DNA of 64,000 nucleotides from assembly GCA_047602055.1 (NCBI GenBank), contig JASGIG010000001.1, positions 4,216,001 to 4,280,000 on the forward strand, given 5' to 3'. Origin of the DNA: JAODBQ01 sp047602055 (GTDB taxonomy: Bacteria > Actinomycetota > Acidimicrobiia > Acidimicrobiales > Ilumatobacteraceae). Under the pieces are notes generated by a model. The model was given only the letters and a program-made list of their open reading frames with translations, was not told the DNA's origin and did no database searches. Both the position numbers and the translations under genes were made by a program. Shown one piece after another: positions 32,792 through 41,189 of the stretch. Every line of letters starts with the position of its first letter. The first letter of the stretch is position 1.

Positions 32792-34486
32792 TCAGTTGCC
32801 GGTGACCCCGGCGCCCCGGGTGATCGGGTAGTTCAGCGTCAGGCTCGGCTGCCAGTTGACGACGTTGTCGCGCACGGCGTAGATGACCTGCGGCCGGGTG
32901 AGGATGATGTTCATGACGTCGTCGACGACGAGCTTGCCGGCCTGCTGGGCGAGCGCGGCGCGGTCGTCCTTGTCGAGCGCCGCGGCCATCTGGGCGACGA
33001 GGTCGTCCATGCCCGGCGGGGCAATGCCGCTCGGGTTGGCGAACGCCGTCGACGTCGCGTAGCTGTTGAACAGGAGAGCCGGCTCCGGCGTGGAGCCGCC
33101 GCCGCCGATCAGGGCGTCGGACTGCTTGTCGACGAAGAACTTCGTCGCCAGCTGGCTGATGTCGACCGGGTTGATCTTCATCGTCACGCCGACCGCGGCG
33201 AACTGGGCCTGCATCAGCTCGGCGAGCTGCGGATACGGGTCGGACGCGGCCGGGATCATCACCTCGAGCTCGAAGCCGTTCGGGAGGCCCGCTTCCGAGA
33301 GCAGCTGCTTGGCCTTGGCCGGGTCGTAGGCCAGCGCGTCGGCCGGCACGTCCGGGCTCGCCCACGGGCTGCCGTCCGGGTACGGCTGGGTGCCGGCGCT
33401 GCAGTAGCCGAGGTAGATCGCCGTGCAGATCGCATTGCGGTCGAGGGCGTAGGCCAGTGCCTGGCGGACCTTGACGTCGCCCAGCTTCGAGCGGGAGCGG
33501 TTCAGGTACAGCTGCACGTAGAACAGGCCGGACTGGGCCTGCAGGTCGAGCCCACCGGACTTGGCCTGGCTGGCCTGCGACGGGGTGATGTACGCCGCGT
33601 CGAACTCACCGGACAGGACGCCGTTGAGCCGCGCCTGGCCGTCGGCCACGCCGATGATCTCGAGCGACTTGACGCCAGCGGCGTTCTGGTCGCCCCAGTA
33701 GCCGTCGAAGCGCTCGTACTTGATTCGGTCGCTGGCCACGAACTGGGTCAGCTTGTACGCACCGGCGCCGACGGCGTTGGTCGACAGGTCGACGCCATCG
33801 GCCAGCGCCTTGCCGCTGACCATCATCCCGGCTCGATCGGCGAGCTGGAACTCCAGTGCGGCGTCGGGTTGGGTCATGTTCACCGTCACCGTGAGCGGAC
33901 CGTCGACGGTCACGTCCTTCACGTAGCGCACCGCGTTCTTCACCGGTGAGGTCTCGATGTTGATCAGGCGATCGATGTTCGCCTTGACCACGTCGGCGGT
34001 GAGATCGGTGCCGTCGTGGAACTTGACGTCGGGCTGCAGCTCCATCGTGAAGTGCAGACCGTCGTCGCTCCACTTGTAGCTCGACGCCAGCATCGGCTCG
34101 AGATCGCCGCTCGGCGTCAGGTGGATCAGCGTGTCGTAGATCGGCGTCTGGTAGGCGACGTTCTGGGCGTTGGTGTTGGCCAGCGGGTCCAGCGTGTTCA
34201 GCGCCAGCTGCCAGGCCACCGTCAGCGAGCCGTCGCGGTCCATCTTGGAGGTGTCGACCGCGCTGGTCACCGGGACCGAGGGCGTCACGCCGCCCGTGGT
34301 GGCCGACCCTTCCGAGCCTCCCGAGCCGGCGGTCGTCGTCGACCCTGCCGTCGTCGTGACACCGGCCGCCGACGTGGTCGTCTTCGACCCGCTGTCGCTG
34401 CCGCACGCGGCGAGCAGCACCGCCCCGGCGACGAGGAGCACGGCACCGCGCCGCACCCCTCGCTTCCTCTGACTGCGTGTGTGCAT
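32792..34486 (-). CDS. Family 5 ABC substrate-binding lipoprotein (DppA/OppA/NikA-like)
   Basis: This is the extracytoplasmic binding protein of the importer encoded upstream. The 564-residue product has a signal peptide and lipobox (AVLLAAC, Cys28) and a Thr/Ser/Gly linker of about 55 residues. The mature domain is typical of family 5: ALNTLDPLANTNAQNVAYQTPIYDTLIHL, FTMELQPDVKFHDGTDLTADVVK, and VRQALAYALDRNAI. These proteins carry peptides, opines, nickel, sugars or other amphiphilic acids, so the name dipeptide is only a family label. It lies downstream of both ATPase genes, an unusual order, with a GAAGGAATGC-type Shine-Dalgarno before the ATG. Confidence 0.92.
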   Translation of the reverse strand: MHTRSQRKRGVRRGAVLLVAGAVLLAACGSDSGSKTTTSAAGVTTTAGSTTTAGSGGSEGSATTGGVTPSVPVTSAVDTSKMDRDGSLTVAWQLALNTLDPLANTNAQNVAYQTPIYDTLIHLTPSGDLEPMLASSYKWSDDGLHFTMELQPDVKFHDGTDLTADVVKANIDRLINIETSPVKNAVRYVKDVTVDGPLTVTVNMTQPDAALEFQLADRAGMMVSGKALADGVDLSTNAVGAGAYKLTQFVASDRIKYERFDGYWGDQNAAGVKSLEIIGVADGQARLNGVLSGEFDAAYITPSQASQAKSGGLDLQAQSGLFYVQLYLNRSRSKLGDVKVRQALAYALDRNAICTAIYLGYCSAGTQPYPDGSPWASPDVPADALAYDPAKAKQLLSEAGLPNGFELEVMIPAASDPYPQLAELMQAQFAAVGVTMKINPVDISQLATKFFVDKQSDALIGGGGSTPEPALLFNSYATSTAFANPSGIAPPGMDDLVAQMAAALDKDDRAALAQQAGKLVVDDVMNIILTRPQVIYAVRDNVVNWQPSLTLNYPITRGAGVTGN

Positions 34487-34539
34487 TCCTTCCCCCTTGT
34501 GGTGATGTGTGGACGACGGGTTGATGTGTGGGTGTGACG

Positions 34540-35601
34540 TCAGCGCGCCGGCTGGACGGCGGCATCGGCGACCGGCGCCGAGCCGGCGGGCGCCGGCGTC
34601 AGCAGGTGGCAGGCGGCCCAGCCGCCGCCCTCGACGGGCACCGGCTCCGGGCGTTGCGCCGCGCACACCGGCAACGCCTGCGGGCAGCGCGTGCGGAACG
34701 CACAGCCGCTGATGTCGACCAGCGGGTCGGGCGGGTCGCCCTGCAGGACGATCCGCGGCCGATGCCGCTGGACGACGGGATCCATCACCGGCATCGCCGA
34801 CAGGAGCGACCTGGTGTACGGGTGCGCCGGGCGACCGTGGACACGCGTGGTCGGCCCGGACTCGACGATGTTGCCGAGGTACATCACCGCGGTGCGATCG
34901 GCGATCCAGCGGGTGACGCCGAGGTTGTGCGAGATGAACAGGTACGACAGGCCGCGCTCGCGACGCAACGTCTCCAGCAGCTCCAGCACCTGGTTCTGCG
35001 TGGACACGTCGAGCGCGCTGACGGCCTCGTCGAGCACGAGCAGGTCGGGGTTGAGCGCGATGGCGCGGGCGATGGCGATGCGCTGGCGCTGTCCGCCGGA
35101 GAACTCGTAGGTGTAGCGGGCGAGGTGCCGCGGCGACAGGCCGACCTGCTCGAGCAGCTCGCGGACGCGCCGATCGCGCTCCTTGCCGCGCACCTTCTGG
35201 TGGACGCGCAACGGCTCGCCGACGATGTTGGCGACGATCGAGGACGGATCCAGCGACGAGTACGGGTCCTGGAAGACCATCTGCATCCGGCCGCGCATCC
35301 GGCGCAGCTCGCGCGTGGTCAGCCGGGTCACCTCGATGCCGTCGAACCGGACGCTGCCGGACGTGACCGGCACCAGTCGCAGCACGGCGCGCGCCGCGGT
35401 CGACTTGCCCGAGCCGGACTCGCCGACGAGCGCCAGCGTCTCGCCACGGGCGATCTCGAACGATGCGTGGTTCACCGCCCGCAGCGCCGCCTTGCGTCCG
35501 CCACCCTGGGGGCGCACGTGGAACACGACGGAGACGTCGTCGACCTCGACCAGCGGCGTCGTCTCGCTGGCCGTGCTGATCGACTCGCTGCGCTCGCTCA
35601 T
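34540..35601 (-). CDS. ABC transporter ATP-binding protein, DppF/OppF type
   Basis: This is the second ATPase of the peptide/nickel-type importer. Its 353 residues contain Walker A VGESGSGKST, Q-loop MVFQDPYSSLDP, signature FSGGQRQR, Walker B LLVLDEAVSALDVS (Ala-Val where Pro-Thr is usual) and H-loop FISHNLG. The C-terminal oligopeptide/Fe-S extension has the Cys pattern SGCAFRTRCPQALPVC. The ATG overlaps the stop of the DppD-type gene (ATGA), indicating a coupled operon. Substrate cannot be inferred from the ATPase. Confidence 0.93.
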   Translation of the reverse strand: MSERSESISTASETTPLVEVDDVSVVFHVRPQGGGRKAALRAVNHASFEIARGETLALVGESGSGKSTAARAVLRLVPVTSGSVRFDGIEVTRLTTRELRRMRGRMQMVFQDPYSSLDPSSIVANIVGEPLRVHQKVRGKERDRRVRELLEQVGLSPRHLARYTYEFSGGQRQRIAIARAIALNPDLLVLDEAVSALDVSTQNQVLELLETLRRERGLSYLFISHNLGVTRWIADRTAVMYLGNIVESGPTTRVHGRPAHPYTRSLLSAMPVMDPVVQRHRPRIVLQGDPPDPLVDISGCAFRTRCPQALPVCAAQRPEPVPVEGGGWAACHLLTPAPAGSAPVADAAVQPAR

Positions 35602-36608
35602 GTTCCCACCCGCACCCCGGCGAGCTCGATCTCGCCGAGCCGGCCGCAACGGCTCTCCCGCCCGCCGACGAGGACGTGCAGCACCTTGTCGTCGACCGCG
35701 CAGGCCGCGGTGGCGTGCTCGCAGCGGGGATGGAAGCGACACCCGGACGGGAAGCTGCCGGCGAGCGGCGGTTGCCCGGCGATCGAGTAGAGCCGGCTGC
35801 GCTCGCCGCCGTCACCGCTCGGCGTCGACCGCAGCAGGCCGGCCGTGTACGGGTGCTGCGGGGCGCGGAACAGATCGACGACGCTGGCCTGCTCGACGAC
35901 CTCGCCCGCGTACATGACGACGGCGCGGTCGCAGATGTCGGCGACGACGCCGAGGTCGTGGGTGATGAACAGGATCGACATCCCGAACTCCTCACGCATG
36001 GCCCGGAGGAGGTCGAGCACCTGGGCCTGGATCGTGACGTCGAGCGCCGTCGTCGGCTCGTCGGCGATGAGCAGCGACGGCTCGCACGACAGGGCCATGG
36101 CGATCATCGCTCGCTGGCGCATGCCACCGGAGAACTCGTGCGGATACGAGTGGGCGCGGCGGCTGGCGTTGGGGATGCCGACCGTGGCGAGCACCGAGCA
36201 CGCCTTGTCCCACGCCTCCTTGCGCGAGACGTGGCGGTGGCGGCGGACGGTCTCGGCGATCTGGTTGCCGACCGTGAACGCCGGGTTGAGCGACGTCATC
36301 GGCTCCTGGAAGATCATCGCGATCTCGTCGCCACGCCGGGCGCGCATCTCCTTGGCGTTCAGCGTCGTCAGCTCCCGGCCGTTGAGCTTGACGCTGCCCC
36401 GGCTGATCCTGCCGTTGCCCTTGCGCAACAGCGCCATGATCGCCATCGACGTGACCGTCTTGCCGGAGCCGGACTCGCCGACGATGCCGACGTTCTCGTC
36501 GGCGCCGACGGTGAAGCTGACGTCGCGGACCACCTCGGTCCAGCCGTGCTCGGTGAGGAACTCGACGCTCATCCCGGTGACCTCGAGCACCGGCCCGGGC
36601 GCGGTCAT
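35598..36608 (-). CDS. ABC transporter ATP-binding protein, DppD/OppD type
   Basis: This is the first ATPase of the importer, 336 residues. Walker A is VGESGSGKTVT, Q-loop MIFQEPMTSLNPAFTVG, signature FSGGMRQR, Walker B LLIADEPTTALDVT and H-loop FITHDLGVVA. The C-terminal family extension GCRFHPRCEHATAAC contains the Cys residues that bind an Fe-S cluster in characterised homologues. The ATG overlaps the stop of the DppC-type permease gene (ATGA). Confidence 0.93.
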   Translation of the reverse strand: MTAPGPVLEVTGMSVEFLTEHGWTEVVRDVSFTVGADENVGIVGESGSGKTVTSMAIMALLRKGNGRISRGSVKLNGRELTTLNAKEMRARRGDEIAMIFQEPMTSLNPAFTVGNQIAETVRRHRHVSRKEAWDKACSVLATVGIPNASRRAHSYPHEFSGGMRQRAMIAMALSCEPSLLIADEPTTALDVTIQAQVLDLLRAMREEFGMSILFITHDLGVVADICDRAVVMYAGEVVEQASVVDLFRAPQHPYTAGLLRSTPSGDGGERSRLYSIAGQPPLAGSFPSGCRFHPRCEHATAACAVDDKVLHVLVGGRESRCGRLGEIELAGVRVGT

Positions 36609-37531
36609 CGCTGCACCCGGATCTCTTTGCCGATCGAGTCGCGCAGCCCGTCGCCGACGACGTTGCAGGCGAGCACCGTGAAGCTGATCGCCAGGCCCGG
36701 CCACACCACCAGCCACGGCTGCAGCCCGAGGAAGTTGTAGCCCTGGCCCATCATGCTCCCCCAGCTCGCCTGCGGCGGCTGGACCCCGAGGCCGAGCAGG
36801 CTCAGGCTGGCCTCGGCGATCAGCGCGAAGCCGGCGACGAGCGAGATCTGCACGAGCAGCACCGGCAGGATGTTCGGCGTGACCCGGCTGAGCAGGATCC
36901 GTCCGATCGGTGTGCCGATGCTCCGGCTGGCCTCGATGTAGGTCTCCTCGCGCACCTCGAGGACGGCGGCGCGGGTCAGCCGGAAGAAGTTCGGGGCGAA
37001 GATGATCCCGAGGGCCAGCATCGCGTTGCGCAGGCCCGGACCCAGTGCTGCCACGATGGCGATCGCCAGGATCAGCGGCGGCAGGCTCTGCACGGCATCC
37101 GCGACGCGGCTCATCACCCAGTCGACCCGGCCGCGCAGGTAGCCGGCCACCATGCCGGGCACCACCCCGAGCAGCAGGGCGACGAGGACCGTCTCCCCCG
37201 AGGCCACCACCGCGATCCGGCTCGCCGAGACGAGACGGGACAGCGTGTCGCGCCCGAGGTTGTCCGTGCCGAGCAGATGACCCTCCGACAGCGGCGGCAG
37301 GAACGTCGAGGTCAGGTTCTGCTGGTCGGGATCGTGCGGGGCGATCCACGGGGCGAAGATCGCCACGAGGCCGATGAGCACGAGGAAGCCGAGGCCGACC
37401 ATCGCCGCCTTGCGGTGCACGAAGCGCCGCACGAAGCGCTGGTGCACGAGCCGCGACCAGAAGCCGGGGGTCTCCACGGCGTCGGCGAGCGAGTCGGCGA
37501 TCGCCGGTGTCGGTTCGAGCTGCAAGGTCAC
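36605..37531 (-). CDS. ABC transporter permease, DppC/OppC type
   Basis: This membrane subunit of 308 residues has an N-terminal cytoplasmic tail, a first membrane helix at AAMVGLGFLVLIGLVAIFAPW, the family signature HLLGTDNLGRDTLSRLVSASR and the inner-membrane EAA-type loop EASRSIGTPIGRILLSRVTPN. The GTG start overlaps the stop of the DppB-type gene (GTGA). The long open frame upstream is the antisense shadow of dppB and was discarded. Confidence 0.92.
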   Translation of the reverse strand: MTLQLEPTPAIADSLADAVETPGFWSRLVHQRFVRRFVHRKAAMVGLGFLVLIGLVAIFAPWIAPHDPDQQNLTSTFLPPLSEGHLLGTDNLGRDTLSRLVSASRIAVVASGETVLVALLLGVVPGMVAGYLRGRVDWVMSRVADAVQSLPPLILAIAIVAALGPGLRNAMLALGIIFAPNFFRLTRAAVLEVREETYIEASRSIGTPIGRILLSRVTPNILPVLLVQISLVAGFALIAEASLSLLGLGVQPPQASWGSMMGQGYNFLGLQPWLVVWPGLAISFTVLACNVVGDGLRDSIGKEIRVQR

Positions 37532-38475
37532 GGCGCCACCCGCACCTTCGGGTTGAGGGAGCCGTAGGCGACGTCCGCGGCGAGGTTGGCGAGCTGCACG
37601 ACGAGTGCCGTCAGCAGCACGATGCCCTGGATCATCGGGAGGTCCCGGCGCAGGACCGAGTCGATCGCCAGGCTGCCCAGCCCAGGGATGTTGAACAGCC
37701 GCTCGATGATCGCCGTGCCCCCGACGAGGAGGCCGATCTGCGTGCCGATCACGGTGACCAGCGGGATCGCCGCGTTCTTCATCCCGTGCTTGAGGACCAC
37801 CTGCCCAGGCGTGAGCCCCTTGGCGTGCGAGGTGCGGACGTAGTCCTGGTCGAGCACGCCCGCGAGCGAGCTGCGCAGCTGGCGGGTGACGACCGCTGTC
37901 GTGCCCGCCGCCAGCGCGATGCACGGGAGCACGAGGTGCCTGACCCATTCGGTGGGGCTGTCGAAGAGGCCGACGTAGCCGGTCGCCGGCAACAGCTGCA
38001 GGCGCAGCACGAAGAAGATGATGAGCAACATCGCGATGAAGTAGTTCGGTGTCGACACGCCGGCCGCGGCGCCGAGGTTGACGAGCCGGTCCGTCCACGA
38101 GCCGCGGCGCACCGCGGAGATGATCCCCGCGGGGATCCCCAGGCACAGCGCGATCAGCAGCGAGCCGGCGATCAGGCTCAGGGTCACCGGGAGGCGGCTC
38201 CACAGCGCATCGGCGACGGTCTGTGCCGAGAACAGCGAGTGCCCGAGGTCGCCGGTGACCGCGTGCTTCAACCAGCGCGCGTACTGCACGGGCAGGGCGT
38301 CGTCGAGACCCAGCTGCTGGCGCATGTGCTCCACCTGCTCGCTCGTGGCGCCGTCGCCGGCCAGGGCAACCGCCGGATCGCCGGGCACCAGGTGGATCAG
38401 CGAGAAGGCGATGAGCGAGACCAGGAACATCACCGGGATCACGCTCAGCAGCCGGCGGGCGATGTAGCGGCTCAT
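37528..38475 (-). CDS. ABC transporter permease, DppB/OppB type
   Basis: This is the first gene of the importer operon, 315 residues with six hydrophobic segments. It starts MSRYIARRLLSVIPVMFLVSLIAFSLIHLVPGDP, the family's typical N-terminus, and carries the coupling loop VRTSHAKGLTPGQVVLKHGMKNA and IERLFNIPGLGSLAIDSVLRRD. A GGAGGAGCGACG Shine-Dalgarno precedes the ATG. The 298-base region upstream, shared with the divergent CoA-transferase gene, contains two operator-like inverted repeats. Confidence 0.93.
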   Translation of the reverse strand: MSRYIARRLLSVIPVMFLVSLIAFSLIHLVPGDPAVALAGDGATSEQVEHMRQQLGLDDALPVQYARWLKHAVTGDLGHSLFSAQTVADALWSRLPVTLSLIAGSLLIALCLGIPAGIISAVRRGSWTDRLVNLGAAAGVSTPNYFIAMLLIIFFVLRLQLLPATGYVGLFDSPTEWVRHLVLPCIALAAGTTAVVTRQLRSSLAGVLDQDYVRTSHAKGLTPGQVVLKHGMKNAAIPLVTVIGTQIGLLVGGTAIIERLFNIPGLGSLAIDSVLRRDLPMIQGIVLLTALVVQLANLAADVAYGSLNPKVRVAP

Positions 38476-38574
38476 CGTCGCTCCTCCAACCAGCCAGCAC
38501 GTCGCGACAGTGGCGCAGACGTGAACACGGCGTATTCCGACATGATCGTCTCGACTTCCCCCGGGTCGGCCGCC

Positions 38575-38596
38575 GAATCAGCCGACGGGTTGATTC
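38575..38596. promoter_or_regulatory. Putative operator, GAATCA-N10-TGATTC
   Basis: This lies about 100 bases upstream of the dppB-type start in a 298-base divergent region (38476-38773) that otherwise holds no gene. Its arms and spacing are identical to those of the site between the PhyH genes. Confidence 0.65.
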
Positions 38597-38711
38597 TGTG
38601 AGCTTCGTCACGTCATGTCAAGAGGGAAAGCAGTCGCCCGACCGAATTTCGGTCTACGGCGAGGACGCAGCGAATGCGTCCATTGCTTGACACCGCGAGC
38701 CGTCCTGGTAA

Positions 38712-38733
38712 CAATCGGCTGACCGCCCGATTC
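38712..38733. promoter_or_regulatory. Putative operator, CAATCG-N10-CGATTC
   Basis: This is a second site in the same divergent region, 40 bases before the CoA-transferase ATG. It keeps the AATC-N12-GATT core and is symmetric (AATCG / CGATT). Having one site near each start suggests separate control of the two promoters. Confidence 0.55.
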
Positions 38734-38773
38734 ACGTCGCGGTGGCGGCACACCGGCCGACCAAGGGGGAACG

Positions 38774-41141
38774 ATGCCACAAGCAGCCGAGCAACGCCAC
38801 CGCGGGCCGTTGCGGACGGAACGCGTCCTCGACCTGTGCACCTCGACCGCCGGGATGTTCTGCGCCAAGCTGCTCGGTGACCTCGGCGCCGACGTCGTCC
38901 GCGTCGATCCACCGGGCACCGACGGCACCACTGCGCCGTACCTCTACTTCAACACCAGCAAGCGCAGCGTCTGCGCCGATCTCGACGACGCCGCCGGCGG
39001 CGAGGTGGTCCGGCAGCTCGCCGCCGGCCGCGACGTGATCGTTGCCGACGGTCCGGCGTCGGTGCTCGCCCGGCGCGGCTTCGACGAGGAGGAGCTTCGC
39101 CGGATCAACCCGGACGTCGTCGTCTGCGTGATCTCCCCGTTCGGCTCGACCGGTCCTGCCGCCGACCATCGCGCCGACCATCTGACGCTGTGTGCGGCGT
39201 CCACGTGGGCGGACTCGTGCGGCGATCCCCGGGGCGAGCCGCTCCAGGTCGGCGGGGATCTCGTCGCCACCGTCACCGGCGCCTACGCCGCCGTGGCGAC
39301 CCTTGGCGCGATCGTCGGGCGAGCGAGTGGTGGCGGCGGCGAGCTGATCGACGTCTCCGCGCTGGAGAGTGCGGTCACCTGCGCGCTCAGCCCGCTGATC
39401 TTCGACGGGCGCGGCGAGCTGCTCACCCGGCGCCACGCCGACAACACCGGCCCCTCGTTCAACGTGCGCTGCGCCGACGGCTACGTCGGGTTCAACGCGC
39501 TCACCGACGCGCAGTGGGAGAAGATGTGCATCTTCATCGAGCGCTTCGACTTCCTCGACGACGAGCGGTTGGCCGACGCGGTGAGCCGCACCGCGCTGGC
39601 CGCCGAGGTGCGCGAGGCGATCGAGCAGGCAGCGCAGGGGCGTTCGAGCGATGACCTGTTCCATCAGGCGCAAAGCTGGCGGCTGCCCTTCGGCAAGGTG
39701 CTGACGGCGGGCGACGCGCTCGATCTGCTCCCCCATCGCGAGCGCGGCTACTTCGTGGAAGCTCGAGCACCCGGGCGTCGGTCCGCTGCGCACGCCGCGA
39801 GTTCCGTTCCTGATGCCGGCGTGCCCCTCGCTCCCGGGAGCGCCACCGCGGCCCGGCGCGCACACGGCCGAGGTGACGGGCGAACCGGCGCCGTCAGCGG
39901 CGGCGCGGCCGCGAGACACCACCGCCCGACGGCACCCGGCGCCACTGGCGGGCATGCGCATCCTCGACTTCACGATGTTCCAGGCAGGGCCGATGGCGAC
40001 GCTGTTCGCCGCCGACTTCGGCGCCGACGTGGTCAAGGTCGAGGCCATCCAGCGTCTCGACGGGTGGCGTGGCGTCGGTCGCGGGCCGAGCCGCGCCTGG
40101 GACAACTCGGGCCTGTTCAACTGGGTGAACCGCGGCAAGCGCGGCATCACGCTCAACCTCACCGACCCTCGTGGGGCGGCGCTCGCCAGGCGGCTCGCAG
40201 CGGGCGCCGACGTCGTCGTCGAGAACTACACGCCGAGGGTCATGGACGGCTTCCGGCTCGGCTACGCCGACCTCGTGGCGACCAACGACGACCTGATCAT
40301 GTTGTCGATGCCCGGCTTCGGCCGCACCACCACGTGGCGCGACTACGCCGCGTTCGCGTGGACCACCGAGCAGATGTCGGCGATCTGCCACCTGACGGGC
40401 TACGAGGACGGCCCGCCGCTGTTCACCGGCACGTCGTTCGGCGATCCGCTCGCCGGGCTGATGGGCGGTCTGGCGCTGCTGGCCGCCGTCCGCCACCGGC
40501 AGCTCACCGGCGAGGGCCAGCACATCGACCTCAGCCAGATCGAGGCGGCGACGAGCTTCGTCGGCGAGGTGCTCGTCGAGCGGCAGCTCACCGGTCACGA
40601 GCGCGCCCGGCGCGGCAACGACGATCCGGCGCGCGCACCCCACGGCGTGCACCAGTGCGGCGACGGGCGATGGATCGCGATCTCGTGCGCCGACGACGAC
40701 GAGTGGCGGCGGCTGTCGGCGCAGGTGGCGCTGCCCGTGTGCGCGGACGCACCCCTCGCCGAGCGGCGCGCCCGCGGCGCCGAGATCGGTGCGGCGCTGC
40801 ACGGTTGGGCGGCGACCGCCGATGCCGGCGTCCTGGCCGAGCAGCTGCAGCGCGCCGGTGTGACCGCCGCCGTCGTCCACGACGGGCGCAGCGTCTTCGA
40901 CGACCCGCAACTCCGTGCCCGCGGCTTCTTCGTCGCCGAGGATCGCGGTGACATCGGCGTCACCCACCAGACCGCTCAGCCGTGGCGCTTCGCGCGCACC
41001 GACCTCCCGCCGTACGGAACCGCGCCGCGCCTCGGCGAGCACAACCGCGAGGTCCTCGGCGACGAGCTGGGCCTCGGCGAAGCCGAGCTCGCCGACCTCG
41101 AGCGCGACGGCGTCATCGGCGACACCCCACTCGGCGGCTGA
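38774..41141 (+). pseudogene. Second double-domain CaiB/BaiF CoA-transferase, frameshifted between domains
   Basis: This is a paralogue of the 825-residue CoA-transferase. The first frame encodes domain 1 (VLDLCTSTAGMFCAKLLGDLGADVVRVDPPG to GKVLTAGDALDLLPHRERGYF) in about 330 codons. Domain 2 (ILDFTMFQAGPMATLFAADFGADVVKVE to LERDGVIGDTPLGG) is in the next frame. The break is at about 39755-39762, where deleting one A from GTGGAAGCTCGAG restores the expected reading (ELEHPGVGPLRTPRVPF). Domain 1 has Ala at the catalytic Asp position (LVATVTG), while domain 2 keeps Asp in GDPLAG. Whether this is a pseudogene, an assembly error or a split gene is undecided; domain 2 could start at an ATG near 39813. 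The ATG follows AAGGGGGAACG. Confidence 0.82.
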
Positions 41142-41189
41142 TCCAGCTCGTGCTGCCGGCGCTGCGGATGGAGCGGATGGAGCGCCGCG

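Noticed and set aside
34540..35995. Upstream extensions of the binding-protein and ATPase frames
   Set aside because: They translate to Arg/Pro-rich sequence without family similarity; lipobox, Shine-Dalgarno and ATGA overlaps fix shorter starts.
36605..38611. Long upstream extension of the dppC-type gene into dppB
   Set aside because: The GTGA overlap with the dppB stop gives a standard N-terminus; the extension is an out-of-frame shadow of dppB.
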